Shown here piece by piece: positions 9,010 to 17,780 of a DNA stretch of 64,000 bases. The position numbers were made by a program, and so were the translations under genes. This stretch comes from Bacillus sp. Xin1. GTDB lineage: Bacteria > Bacillota > Bacilli > Bacillales > Bacillaceae_G. The notes below the pieces were generated by a model that worked only from the letters and a program-made list of their open reading frames with translations, was not told the origin of the DNA and did no database searches. The stretch covers positions 310,001-374,000 of the forward strand of contig NZ_JABUAE010000002.1 of assembly GCF_013314535.1 (NCBI RefSeq), written 5' to 3'. Numbering within the stretch: the first letter of the stretch is position 1; every line of letters begins with the position of its first letter.

Positions 9010-10784
9010 TGCTTTGGAGAAGTGTAGTAGGAAAGCTATGGATGACAATATTGCTGCTCGTTTCGTTTGTTCTTGGCTTTGTTGCCATTTTGCTTTCACA
9101 GTTTTTTGATAATTACTATATTGAAATGAGCGAAACAAGGCTTACCAAAGTAGCAACGAGTGTTTCAGAATTAATTGAAGAGGGTGCAGACGAAGAAACG
9201 ATTGAGAATATCGCATATAAGTTTGCTGATCCACTCTCACGAATTATTATTGTGAAGGGGGATCATGAAGTTTCTTCTTCACCGAAACAAGAAGGATTGG
9301 TAGATCTTACAATAGAAGATCTGAAAAAGGATAAAGATTTAGCAGCTGTTTTTATCGATAAAAAAGAAAATAAAGAAAAAATAAAAAAAGTGTCTGATGA
9401 CAAAACGAATAAGAATTCCGAAAATGATATTATGATTGTTGGTAAACCACTCCAATCATCAAATCATAGTGCGGTGTTTGTATATCAATCATTGCAAGTT
9501 CCAAAACAAGGGATGGAAAAAGCGACTGATTTCATTTTTCTATCAGCGGGAATTGCAATTATTTTAACAACGTTCTTTGCCTTTTTCTTATCGACACGCA
9601 TTACAGCTCCTCTTCGTAAAATGCGTGAAGTGGCCTTTGAAGTGGCGCGCGGAAAATTTGATACGAAAGCACCTATGGTTTCGCAAGATGAAATAGGAGA
9701 GCTAGCAACGGCATTAAATCAAATGGGAAAACAATTGAAGTTTAATATTAATGCGCTGCAACAAGAAAAAGAACAACTCTCTAGTATTTTAAGTAGTATG
9801 GCAGATGGGGTTGTAACACTGAATCAAGAAGGTGAAGTTGTTGTTATCAATCCACCAGCGGAGCACTTTTTACAAGTTTGGCAAGAAGAAAAAGAGTTAG
9901 AATTAAGTAGAAATTTACCACCTGAGCTTGTTGAGCTGTTCCATCTTGTAGTAGAGAGTGAGCAGCAGCAAGTTTTTGAAATTAATTTACAAAAGGGTAA
10001 TTACGTTGTCCTTATGACTCCACTATATAATCAAACAAAAATTCGTGGTGCTGTTGCAGTCCTTCGAGATATGACGGAAGAACGTCGTCTTGAGAAAATG
10101 CGTCAAGATTTTATTGCGAATGTGTCTCATGAATTGCGTACTCCAATGGTTATGCTTCAAGGTTATAGTGAGGCAATCTTAGATGATGTTGTTCAAACGA
10201 AAGAAGAGATAAATGAGTTTGTACAAATTATTTATGACGAGTCTGTTCGTTTAGGACGCCTTGTAAATGAACTTTTAGATTTAGCTCGGATGGAAAGTGG
10301 TCATGTAGAACTGCATATATCTGAAGTCGATATTCATCCGTTTGTTGAGAAAATTGGCCGTAAGTTCCAAGGGATTGCGCAGGATAAAGAAGTGCAGTTA
10401 ACCGTTGATTTCCGTAATCCGATTGAGGAGCATCCATTTGATGCGGATCGTATGGAACAGGTATTAACGAACTTAATAGATAATGCAATTAGACATACAA
10501 ACGCAGGTGGTCATGTTAAGCTTATTATTGATACGAAAAATAATGGACTAGTCTTTGAAGTGCAAGATTCAGGTGCAGGTATCCCTGAAGAAGATATTCC
10601 ATTCTTATTTGACCGCTTCTATAAAGCTGATAAAGCAAGAACACGTGGGAAAACGGGCGGTACTGGTTTAGGGCTTGCAATTGCTAAAAACATTGTGCAA
10701 GGTCATGACGGGAAAATCTCCATATCAAGTGTTGTTGGAGAAGGGACAACATTCTCTGTATATTTACCAGGTCAATCCATATAA
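9009..10784 (+). CDS. resE: Sensor histidine kinase ResE
   Basis: Membrane sensor kinase that phosphorylates ResD. Order of parts: membrane segment 9-32, extracytoplasmic loop to about 172, second membrane segment 174-195, HAMP (about 197-248), PAS domain (about 255-355), dimerisation/phosphoacceptor domain with His374 in NVSHELRTP, then the ATPase domain with the N box near NLIDNAIRH and G boxes DSGAGIP and GGTGLGLAI. The ATG overlaps the resD TGA by one base, so the two are translationally coupled. At 591 residues it is the usual length. Confidence 0.95.
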   Translation: MLWRSVVGKLWMTILLLVSFVLGFVAILLSQFFDNYYIEMSETRLTKVATSVSELIEEGADEETIENIAYKFADPLSRIIIVKGDHEVSSSPKQEGLVDLTIEDLKKDKDLAAVFIDKKENKEKIKKVSDDKTNKNSENDIMIVGKPLQSSNHSAVFVYQSLQVPKQGMEKATDFIFLSAGIAIILTTFFAFFLSTRITAPLRKMREVAFEVARGKFDTKAPMVSQDEIGELATALNQMGKQLKFNINALQQEKEQLSSILSSMADGVVTLNQEGEVVVINPPAEHFLQVWQEEKELELSRNLPPELVELFHLVVESEQQQVFEINLQKGNYVVLMTPLYNQTKIRGAVAVLRDMTEERRLEKMRQDFIANVSHELRTPMVMLQGYSEAILDDVVQTKEEINEFVQIIYDESVRLGRLVNELLDLARMESGHVELHISEVDIHPFVEKIGRKFQGIAQDKEVQLTVDFRNPIEEHPFDADRMEQVLTNLIDNAIRHTNAGGHVKLIIDTKNNGLVFEVQDSGAGIPEEDIPFLFDRFYKADKARTRGKTGGTGLGLAIAKNIVQGHDGKISISSVVGEGTTFSVYLPGQSI

Positions 10785-10809
10785 GTGATATTGTTGTGAG
10801 TGAATACTG

Positions 10810-10885
10810 AAGTTCTAATATTTTTTATTCTATTTGAGTTTTAATATTTTCTCAATGGAATGAAGGATATTAGAACTTTTTATTT
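10810..10885 (+). terminator. Long-stem terminator after resE
   Basis: A 21-bp stem (AAGTTCTAATAT... with ...ATATTAGAACTT) has a loop of about 27 nt and is followed by TTTTATTTT. Confidence 0.8.
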
Positions 10886-10990
10886 TAATGTGCTATTAGT
10901 AGAGGATAGTCCCTTTATGAAAATTGATTGGAAGATAAAAAGGTTACACTATGGAAAGGATAAATCCATAGTGATTTGCTGGTATATCAT

Positions 10991-11116
10991 TCGTGTCTAT
11001 GAAAACAAAAGGTAATCACTACTCATTTTCTCCTTCTGTTTTCACATGGCATGGGGCTGAAAGAGAGCCTGACAGTTCTTACGCACGGCTGGTTCCTCTC
11101 TTTCATCAAAAAAAGG
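10991..11116 (+). repeat. Direct repeat, copy A of an unassigned dispersed family
   Basis: This is about 126 bp, from TCGTGTCTATGAAAA to the A run near 11110. It matches copy B at 11171-11296, with the shared segment CTCATTTTCTCCTTCTG followed by TTTCACATGG and TGGGGCTGAAA. A third copy lies at 35232-35402. The open frames inside are not convincing genes because several frames stay similar between copies, as expected for DNA conservation. Confidence 0.7.
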
Positions 11117-11170
11117 TTTATACCGTTTTTCAATGTATATAAATCTATTTTAACTTTCCGCCATATAAGT

Positions 11171-11296
11171 CGCGGCTATGAAAAAAAGAAGGTCCCCACT
11201 CATTTTCTCCTTCTGTTTTCACATGGTATGGGGCTGAAAAAGGAACTGACCGCTTCTACCCATGGCTGGATGCTCTCTCACCACAAAAAAAGAAAG
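11171..11296 (+). repeat. Direct repeat, copy B of the same family
   Basis: This copy starts CGCGGCTATGAAAAAAAG and ends in an A-rich run, parallel to copy A and separated from it by 54 bp. Its core TGACCGCTTCTA plus CATGGC is closer to the distant copy at 35232-35402 than copy A is. The whole 10786-11380 stretch holds no other gene that I can support. Confidence 0.7.
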
Positions 11297-11380
11297 TTTT
11301 TAATTCGTTTTTAAAATGTATACTTATATTTGTAATAACTAGTGTAATGAATAAAGCTTAAAAAGAGAGGTGTAGAAGAT

Positions 11381-11962
11381 TTGAAACTATATACAAAAAC
11401 AGGAGATAAAGGACAAACAAGTATTATCGGTGGGCGAGTTGATAAAGATCATATTCGTGTAGAAGCATATGGAACAATTGATGAGGCAAACTCTCATATT
11501 GGATATGCGATGACTATGATTCGAGAAGAACGCTTTCAGGACATATATGATGAGCTTGAAAAGATTCAGCATGAGTTGTTTGATTGTGGTGGTGATTTAG
11601 CAATTATGCAGCAAACAATGCCGTATAAAGTAACGGAAGAGATGGTTATATATTTAGAAGAACGAATTGATAGCTACATAGAAGAAGCTCCACCGCTGGA
11701 GCGATTTATTTTGCCTGGTGGGAGCGCAGCGTCTGCGATGATTCATGTTGCACGTACGATAACGAGAAGAGCTGAGCGTCATATTGTATCGTTAGGAAAG
11801 CAAGCAGAAATAAATGAAGTTGTATTGCAATATGTTAATCGATTATCTGATTATTTATTTGCAATAGCTAGGGTGATAAACGCTCGTCTTAATGTAAGAG
11901 ATGTTGAATATAAACGAAGTGCAATTGTTTTTCGTAATAAGGAAGAGAAGGAAGTGGAGTGA
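11381..11962 (+). CDS. PduO-type cob(I)alamin adenosyltransferase (YvqK-like)
   Basis: Converts cob(I)alamin and ATP to adenosylcobalamin. The N-terminal ATP-binding signature TKTGDKGQTSIIGGRV is present, then VEAYGTIDEANSHIG, and the later RTITRRAER helix bearing conserved arginines typical of PduO/EutT-like trimers. The length of 193 residues is normal. The start is TTG 11381, 8 nt after AGAGAGGTG; no in-frame ATG lies nearby upstream. It stands alone, with no cobalamin synthesis genes alongside. A salvage role for imported cobalamins is inference. Confidence 0.92.
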   Translation: MKLYTKTGDKGQTSIIGGRVDKDHIRVEAYGTIDEANSHIGYAMTMIREERFQDIYDELEKIQHELFDCGGDLAIMQQTMPYKVTEEMVIYLEERIDSYIEEAPPLERFILPGGSAASAMIHVARTITRRAERHIVSLGKQAEINEVVLQYVNRLSDYLFAIARVINARLNVRDVEYKRSAIVFRNKEEKEVE

Positions 11963-12046
11963 TTCACTTTCTTTTTTTGTATACTTTTTTCCGTAATATA
12001 CCACAATAGAGAAAGTGTGACGGTTATCAAAAAACGGAGGATGTAT

Positions 12047-12661
12047 ATGAAAGTCTTAAAAATCGGTATACTTGTCGTTGGGATGTTTTTTAGTTCTCAA
12101 GTATACGCTTATGCTGAGGATGAACGATGGATATGGCCTGTAGATGGAAGAATTAGTGATTATTTTGGAACAAGGAATGGAAAGCACTACGGTATTGATA
12201 TAGCTGCCTCAATCGGAACACCGGTTGCGGCGATTCGGGGTGGAACGGTAACAAAATCCTATTTTTCAAATAGTTATGGACATGTAGTGTTTATTAAACA
12301 TGGAGAATATGAAGCTGTTTACGCTCATTTAAATAAGAGATATGTACTGCAGGGGGAACATATTGCAAGAGGTGAGGTAATTGGTGAAGTAGGTAATACA
12401 GGTGAATCACGAGGAGCGCATCTGCACTTAGAAGTTCATAAGGGTGCTTGGACGTTCGGGAAAAGAAATGCAATGGATCCTTTGCTTGTTTTAAAGGAAG
12501 AGATGAATCAAATAGCATCAGCATCACTATATATTGTGCAAAAAGGAGACACTTTGGTAAGTATTGCACATAAGTTCGGTATGACAGTTCGTGAAATAAA
12601 AGTGAAAAATGAATTGAGGCAAGATCGGATTTACCCAAATCAAAAATTATATATAAATTAA
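12047..12661 (+). CDS. Secreted M23 peptidase with C-terminal LysM domain
   Basis: Peptidoglycan hydrolase of the lysostaphin-like M23 family. A signal peptide covers about residues 1-22 (ending AYAED). The zinc site has His47 and Asp51 in HYGID, and HLHLE with His125 and His127. A LysM wall-binding domain fills the C-terminus (YIVQKGDTLVSIAHKFGM onward, about 159-204). Of three in-frame starts I chose ATG 12047, six bases after GGAGG; ATG 12041 abuts the ribosome site. It is a single gene ended by a bidirectional terminator. Whether it acts in vegetative cells or spores cannot be seen. Confidence 0.88.
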   Translation: MKVLKIGILVVGMFFSSQVYAYAEDERWIWPVDGRISDYFGTRNGKHYGIDIAASIGTPVAAIRGGTVTKSYFSNSYGHVVFIKHGEYEAVYAHLNKRYVLQGEHIARGEVIGEVGNTGESRGAHLHLEVHKGAWTFGKRNAMDPLLVLKEEMNQIASASLYIVQKGDTLVSIAHKFGMTVREIKVKNELRQDRIYPNQKLYIN

Positions 12662-12690
12662 AAAAGAGCTAGCAAAACTAGCTCTTTTTT
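12661..12690. terminator. Bidirectional terminator between convergent genes
   Basis: A 12-bp perfect stem, AAAAAGAGCTAG with CTAGCTCTTTTT, has a 5-nt loop and T runs on both strands. It serves the M23 gene and the convergent membrane protein gene. Confidence 0.9.
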
Positions 12691-13375
12691 ACCAAAAAAT
12701 AAAGACACATATAAACCCAGAAATGGCTAAATAGCTATAATAATAAAAGACCTTCGCCCTCGTTTTTTCCGTTGTTCGAAATAATACTATGGTTGGTTCA
12801 ATTAGTCCAATTGTCAAACACAGTAGACCAAGGAGCATACAACCGATAGAAAAAGAATACAAGGCAACTTGTATTTGTTGGAATGGAATAATCCATTTTA
12901 ATAAACATGCAATAAGTGCGGTATAACATATGCTGCCAATGTATTTGTTTAAAATTGTATTAGAACGAAAACCAGGAAGCTTTTTCAAAAAGGATCGAGA
13001 AACAACTTCTGTTTGTAAAGAAGTATGATCTTCGATTATTTTTTGTGCTTCTTTTCCTTTATGAAAGAGAGAGAGAATCCAATTACGCTTTCCTTGGAAA
13101 ATAAATTGCGATGTTGTTAAATAGTGATCAATTTTCACTTTATCCCAACTGTTCCATGGATGACGTTCACATAGCTTTAGTTTACTTTCTGTTGTTTTAT
13201 CATACTGATAAATACTAATTCCTTCTTCATCAAAAGTAGCATAGTATGTTTCTCTTGAAAATGCGCCTAAATCAATTGGACAGTAGAAAAGCAACTCTTT
13301 TTTTAAATAAAAGTATTCTTTTCTTAAGTTTTTTTTCATCGTTTCTTGAATAGAGTGTCTTTTTTCTTTGCTCAT
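12689..13375 (-). CDS. Hypothetical membrane protein
   Basis: I do not recognise this 228-residue protein. The first ~130 residues are charged and probably cytoplasmic (contains LCERHPWNSWDKVKIDHY, a pattern reminiscent of intracellular PH-like/YcxB-type domains, but weakly). The C-terminal third has three hydrophobic segments (about 147-165, 168-192 and 210-228), and the protein ends abruptly in a membrane segment. ATG 13375 has GGAGGAAATGTC upstream. It is transcribed alone, convergent with the M23 gene. No functional residues can be named. Confidence 0.8.
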   Translation of the reverse strand: MSKEKRHSIQETMKKNLRKEYFYLKKELLFYCPIDLGAFSRETYYATFDEEGISIYQYDKTTESKLKLCERHPWNSWDKVKIDHYLTTSQFIFQGKRNWILSLFHKGKEAQKIIEDHTSLQTEVVSRSFLKKLPGFRSNTILNKYIGSICYTALIACLLKWIIPFQQIQVALYSFSIGCMLLGLLCLTIGLIEPTIVLFRTTEKTRAKVFYYYSYLAISGFICVFIFW

Positions 13376-13532
13376 GACATTTCCTCCGTATTAAGAAAAT
13401 GCTCTTATCTTAACAATTCAACATCTTATCACTTTTCTGTATGGATGACTAGGGAATTGCGAAGGAAAAAATCGAATTGTAAAAAATATGGATTATGTTG
13501 TCATATAATCTAATGACTGTTTTTATATTGTA

Positions 13533-13628
13533 TGTATCCCACTATTCATGGGCAGTAAGGCCCCGCCTCAAGATTCAGAGGAAAACAAAGAAGGTAGGAG
13601 GGATCGAGCTGATTAAGGTTCACTTTAT
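13533..13628 (+). repeat. bcr1-type repeat, shortened
   Basis: The element begins TGTATCCCACT (degenerate TTTATCCC) and contains GGGCAGTAAGGCCCC. That core is shared with the elements at 23235-23288 and 53247-53401. It ends AAGGTTCACTTTAT. At 96 bp it is shorter than the 155-bp form, and it sits just upstream of the ribU promoter. Confidence 0.65.
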
Positions 13629-13671
13629 AATAAAAAAATTACTTACTATTTATAAGTTATAAACATTTTTG

Positions 13672-13700
13672 TTCACAACTGTACGATGATGTTGTATAAT
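13672..13700 (+). promoter_or_regulatory. Sigma-A promoter of the FMN riboswitch/ribU transcript
   Basis: TTCACA (13672-13677) and TATAAT (13695-13700) are separated by 17 bp. The predicted start lies about 20 nt before the riboswitch aptamer. Confidence 0.75.
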
Positions 13701-13725
13701 GGTGGAGAAAATAGAATATCGGTCT

Positions 13726-13857
13726 ATCTTCGGGGCAGGGTGAAAATCCCGACCGGCGGTGATGAACAGTTGCTTTTCGTTCTAAGCCCGCGAGCCGTTA
13801 AGGCAGGATTTGGTGAGATTCCAAAGCCGACAGTATAGTCTGGATGGGAGAAGATGG
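13726..13857 (+). ncRNA. FMN riboswitch (RFN element)
   Basis: The conserved RFN core is readable: GGGGCAGGGTGAAAATCCC, GACCGGCGGT, AAGCCCGCGAGC, GCAGGATTTGGTGAGATTCC and AAAGCCGACAGT. P1 closes by ATCTTC (13726-13731) with GAAGAT (13852-13857). It lies upstream of a riboflavin transporter gene with an intrinsic terminator between, so FMN should promote early termination. Confidence 0.97.
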
Positions 13858-13919
13858 AGGTTCAAGCGTTCAAAAAAGATAAGTATTTGAACGTCTGTTT
13901 GATGTGCCTAAAAAATTCT

Positions 13920-13948
13920 CCCTTTGTGTAAAACACAAAGGGTTTTTT
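13920..13948 (+). terminator. Expression-platform terminator of the FMN riboswitch
   Basis: The perfect 10-bp stem CCCTTTGTGT/ACACAAAGGG, loop AAA, is followed by TTTTTT. It lies about 60 nt after the aptamer and before ribU. Confidence 0.9.
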
Positions 13949-14024
13949 CATGATAGGAAAAAAATAGGCATAGCAGAACCTTTCCACTTTCCATGAGATG
14001 ATCGATGGAAAAGGAGAGAGAAGG

Positions 14025-14603
14025 ATGAAACAAAAAAACAGTGTAGTACAAATGGTGAGCGTAGCGATGCTTAGTAGTATTGCGTATTTGCTTATGATGT
14101 TGGATTTCCCATTCCCAGGACTTCCGCCGTTTTTAAAAATTGACTTTAGTGATGTGCCAGCTTTAATTGCAGCGATTATTTTTAGTCCAATTGCAGGTGT
14201 AGTTGTAGAAGCGATAAAAAATATTCTTCACTACGGAATTCAAGGCAGTTTAACGGGAGTTCCAGTTGGAGAAATAGCAAACTTTATTGCAGGGTGTCTA
14301 TTTATTGGACCAGCAGCTTTCTTATTTCGGAAGTATCGCACAGTAAAAAGTTTAACAACAGGGTTAATGTTAGGGACAGTTACTATGGCGGTAATTATGA
14401 GTGTGTTAAATTATTTCATCATTTTACCGGCTTACACTTGGTTTTTAAATCAGCCTGCTATGTCTAGTAGTGGTATGCGACAAATGATTGTAGCGGCAAT
14501 TCTCCCATTTAATTTAATTAAGGGAATTGTTGTAACAGTTGTATTTGTAGCACTGTTCTCACGCTTAAAAGTGTGGGTATTTGCAAAAATGAAAAATGCA
14601 TAG
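14025..14603 (+). CDS. ribU: Riboflavin ECF transporter S component RibU
   Basis: Substrate-binding membrane subunit for riboflavin uptake, working with the shared EcfAA'T energy-coupling module encoded elsewhere. About six hydrophobic segments occupy 192 residues. The S-component pattern is seen in PGLPPFLKIDFSDVPALIAA and VEAIKNILHYG. ATG 14025 follows AAGGAG with 8 nt spacing; the ORF could extend to an ATG at 13998 but without a ribosome site. Regulation by the FMN riboswitch 5' of the gene makes the assignment secure. Confidence 0.95.
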   Translation: MKQKNSVVQMVSVAMLSSIAYLLMMLDFPFPGLPPFLKIDFSDVPALIAAIIFSPIAGVVVEAIKNILHYGIQGSLTGVPVGEIANFIAGCLFIGPAAFLFRKYRTVKSLTTGLMLGTVTMAVIMSVLNYFIILPAYTWFLNQPAMSSSGMRQMIVAAILPFNLIKGIVVTVVFVALFSRLKVWVFAKMKNA

Positions 14604-14611
14604 AAACTTTG

Positions 14612-14647
14612 GTCATCAGCGGGAGAGTATCGCTGATGGCTTTTTTT
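14612..14647 (+). terminator. Terminator after ribU
   Basis: The stem GTCATCAGCG/CGCTGATGGC is followed by seven T residues. Confidence 0.88.
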
Positions 14648-14673
14648 ATTTATGAGTTAGATGAATAACCAAA

Positions 14674-14704
14674 ACCCCCCTCATAAAAATGAGAGGGGTT
14701 TTTG
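14674..14704. terminator. Terminator of the fer gene
   Basis: The stem AACCCC-CTCAT with ATGAG-GGGGTT has T runs usable in both directions. It lies just downstream of the minus-strand fer stop codon. Confidence 0.8.
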
Positions 14705-14719
14705 AAGTTAATAAAAAGA

Positions 14720-15025
<306 letters not shown>

Positions 15026-15027
15026 TT

Positions 15028-15056
15028 ATTGTAAAACGGTTTTTTAAACTTTTCAA
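15028..15056 (-). promoter_or_regulatory. Sigma-A promoter of fer
   Basis: On the minus strand, TTGAAA (15056-15051) and TACAAT (15033-15028) are separated by exactly 17 bp. Confidence 0.7.
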
Positions 15057-15069
15057 CATAAAATTATAA

Positions 15070-15084
15070 TGATAATGCTTATCA
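15070..15084. promoter_or_regulatory. Fur-box-like operator between fer and ypbB
   Basis: TGATAATGCTTATCA matches the 7-1-7 Fur core TGATAAT-N-ATTATCA at 14 of 15 positions. It is 13 bp upstream of the fer -35 hexamer. Confidence 0.5.
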
Positions 15085-15196
15085 ATTAGGGTGTCAACTT
15101 ATTTTTGATTTATTTCATAAGATTTTCAAAATGCCTAAATGCTGTACAGTTTGATACAATAGAAAATATAGATGGAATTGAAAGGTGGAAGCGGCG

Positions 15197-16258
15197 ATGC
15201 AGTTACAATATACTTTATTATATTGTATAAAACAATTAAATGGTGAACGAACTGTTTCTTCCATTTATCACCTTTTAAAAGGGAAACGTTCTTCACAAAC
15301 ATTACAAGACGGAAATATATTTCATATTTCTTTTCTGTTTGGGATATATAAATCATTACAACGTTCTGATTATGATCAGGAAATTGAACATGTATTACAT
15401 AAAGAATGGATTCAGAGCGTGCATGAAAATACGTACATTTTAACTGACACAGGAAAACGACAGCTGGGAACTTGGGAAGAAACACTTTTTTTCCCGCAGT
15501 ATTTACACGGTTTGCACTATGGTGATCTTGGTGAAATGTTTTGGAAACGACTTTCGTTAATTATTCAAACCGTATCAAATTTACAACAGCAAAATGCAAA
15601 GTTTATTCCAATCCAACAAGATACAGAGGTAATGATGTGGGTTAAGCAGTTTCTCATCGGGATGCCATATGCAAGAAGTGAACTTGCAAAAAGGTTATGG
15701 AAAGAGATGCATACGCTGTTACAAGATACTTTACCGATAGAAGCAACAATTTTTACATATCGATTAACTGGATATGAAAGAATTGGATATACATTAAAGC
15801 AACTTGCGGAAATTACAAGTCAAGATGTATTTCGCGTACATCTTTTATTTTGGGGCACCGTTCATTTCTTTATTCAATCTGTTCGAGATAATGAAAAAGA
15901 ATTCCCGCTATTAACAAAAATTATTGCTTATCCGAATGAAAGGGCAGATTTGTTTAGTTTATCAACACAAAAAACATATCAACTTTGGAAACAAGGGCGT
16001 TCTTTGGATGAAATTGCAACAATTAGAAATTTAAAGGTTGCAACAATAGAAGATCATTTTGTTGAAATTGCATTACGAGAAAGAGATTTTTCTATTGAAA
16101 TGTTTATGGAAAAAAATAAAATCAAGCATGTGCAGCGCATTATTGAAACGTTACAAACACGGAAGTTACGTGTGTTAAAGCAAGCAGTAGGAGAAGCGGT
16201 TTCTTATTTTGAAATTCGTCTTGTGTTAGCGCAGATGGGGGTTGTAAATGAGGCTTGA
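15197..16258 (+). CDS. ypbB: Helix-turn-helix protein YpbB, partner gene of recQ
   Basis: A 353-residue protein of uncertain function, always next to recQ/recS in Bacillus. The central part is helical. The C-terminal ~90 residues form the helix-turn-helix domain seen in RecQ-associated proteins (LWKQGRSLDEIATIRNLKVATIEDHFVE). No catalytic motif is seen. ATG 15197 has AAAGGTGGAAG upstream and is preferred over GTG 15185. It overlaps recQ by 11 nt, so the two products are probably made together; the HTH may supply a DNA-binding module missing from the short RecQ (inference). Confidence 0.85.
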   Translation: MQLQYTLLYCIKQLNGERTVSSIYHLLKGKRSSQTLQDGNIFHISFLFGIYKSLQRSDYDQEIEHVLHKEWIQSVHENTYILTDTGKRQLGTWEETLFFPQYLHGLHYGDLGEMFWKRLSLIIQTVSNLQQQNAKFIPIQQDTEVMMWVKQFLIGMPYARSELAKRLWKEMHTLLQDTLPIEATIFTYRLTGYERIGYTLKQLAEITSQDVFRVHLLFWGTVHFFIQSVRDNEKEFPLLTKIIAYPNERADLFSLSTQKTYQLWKQGRSLDEIATIRNLKVATIEDHFVEIALRERDFSIEMFMEKNKIKHVQRIIETLQTRKLRVLKQAVGEAVSYFEIRLVLAQMGVVNEA

Positions 16259-17780
16259 GGATTATTTGCATAAGTGGTTTGGTTATAACGAATTTCGTCA
16301 AGGGCAGAAAGAGGTTATTGCGGATTTATTACAAGGAAAAGATGTTGTAGCAATGCTTCCAACTGGAAGAGGAAAATCAATGTGTTATCAGCTTCCAGGC
16401 CTTATGCAAGATGGAACAGTAGTAATTGTTTCACCATTACTATCCTTAATGGAAGATCAGGTAGCGCAGCTTAAATATGTAGTGAAGGACCGTGTGATCG
16501 CGTTTAATAGTTTTCGTACATTGATTGAAAAAAAGAAAGCGATAAAAAGATTATCTTCTTATAAATTTGTCTTTGTCTCACCTGAAATGTTGCAATCTGA
16601 AGTAATAGTAAGAGAACTAAAAAAGATTCATATTTCACTATTTGTGATAGATGAAGCACATTGTATTTCGCAATGGGGCTATGATTTTCGAACAGACTAT
16701 AAAAAATTAGACCAAGTTATAGCAGGTATTGGACGTCCTCCTGTGTTGGCATTAACGGCTACTGCAACAAAAGAAGTATTGCAGGACATTATAAAAAGTT
16801 TAAAACTTACGAATGTAGCAGAACATTTGTATTCGATTGATCGCCCAAATATTGCAATGGAGGTACAATTTGTACAAACAATAGAAGAGAAAAAAGAAGC
16901 GCTTCTCAAGCATGTTACTTATTTGCAAGGACCAGGAATTATTTATTGTTCGAGCAGAGCTTGGACGGAGCGTCTGGCAGAATATTTAAGGAGTAAAGGT
17001 ATAGTAGATGTTGCATTTTATCATGGCGGAATGGAACATGAAGAGAGAATGTTAATTCAGCAGCAATTTATGAATGATCAACTGCAACTTGTTATATGTA
17101 CAAGTGCATTTGGTATGGGGGTAAATAAGCCGAATACAAGGTATATTATTCATTTTCATTATCCAGCAAATATTGCTTCTTATTTACAAGAGATTGGTAG
17201 AGCGGGAAGGGATGGAGAGTCGAGCATTGCAATTCTACTTTGTAGTCCACTAGATCACGATTTACCGGTTTCTATCATTGAAGATGAATTACCAAATAAA
17301 CAACAAATTCAATTTTTATTTTCCTTACTACAAGAAAAGATGTTTCACACGAAAGTATTGCCAATAGAAGATGTGGAAGAAATTTGTTATAATGCTGCAA
17401 GGTTTAGTGAGCAACATTGGCGTTTTGTACGTTATCACTTAGAAAAGATGAAAATCATACAACAGAAGAAGCTCATTATGGAATCCTTGTCAGATGAAAC
17501 AAGGGGAAAAATAATGTTAGAAGTAGATGAGCGTCTTCGGAATAAATATAGTCAACTAGAAAATATGAAATCATGGCTACAGTATAAAGGATGCAGACGG
17601 GAACAGATGCTACATCTATTTGGATATAAGAAGGAAGCGCAGGTGAAAAATTGCTGTAACTACTGTGGTATTTCAAAAGAAGATTACAAAAAAAGACGAG
17701 CAAGACAATCAATTTTCGACTATAATTGGGAAGCAGAGTTACAATTTCTCTTTGGTATGAGAGAACGGAGGAATGATTAA
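16248..17780 (+). CDS. recQ: ATP-dependent DNA helicase RecQ/RecS
   Basis: Superfamily 2 3'-5' DNA helicase for recombination and repair. Walker A is TGRGKS at 39-44 and the DEAH box is at 135-138 within VIDEAHCISQWGYDFR. Helicase motif VI lies in YLQEIGRAGRDGE. A zinc-binding cysteine cluster follows near 450-475 (CRREQM...NCCNYC). At 510 residues it lacks a C-terminal HRDC domain, so it corresponds to the short RecS type rather than full-length RecQ. The start overlaps ypbB, and the stop overlaps the next gene. Confidence 0.93.
   Translation: MRLEDYLHKWFGYNEFRQGQKEVIADLLQGKDVVAMLPTGRGKSMCYQLPGLMQDGTVVIVSPLLSLMEDQVAQLKYVVKDRVIAFNSFRTLIEKKKAIKRLSSYKFVFVSPEMLQSEVIVRELKKIHISLFVIDEAHCISQWGYDFRTDYKKLDQVIAGIGRPPVLALTATATKEVLQDIIKSLKLTNVAEHLYSIDRPNIAMEVQFVQTIEEKKEALLKHVTYLQGPGIIYCSSRAWTERLAEYLRSKGIVDVAFYHGGMEHEERMLIQQQFMNDQLQLVICTSAFGMGVNKPNTRYIIHFHYPANIASYLQEIGRAGRDGESSIAILLCSPLDHDLPVSIIEDELPNKQQIQFLFSLLQEKMFHTKVLPIEDVEEICYNAARFSEQHWRFVRYHLEKMKIIQQKKLIMESLSDETRGKIMLEVDERLRNKYSQLENMKSWLQYKGCRREQMLHLFGYKKEAQVKNCCNYCGISKEDYKKRRARQSIFDYNWEAELQFLFGMRERRND

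Noticed and set aside
11051-11314. 87-residue open frame
   Set aside because: It lies wholly inside repeat copies A and B, has no ribosome site, and alternative frames are equally conserved between copies.
15135-15485. Minus-strand 116-residue frame opposite ypbB
   Set aside because: It is a shadow of the ypbB coding region without a ribosome site, and its composition is not protein-like.
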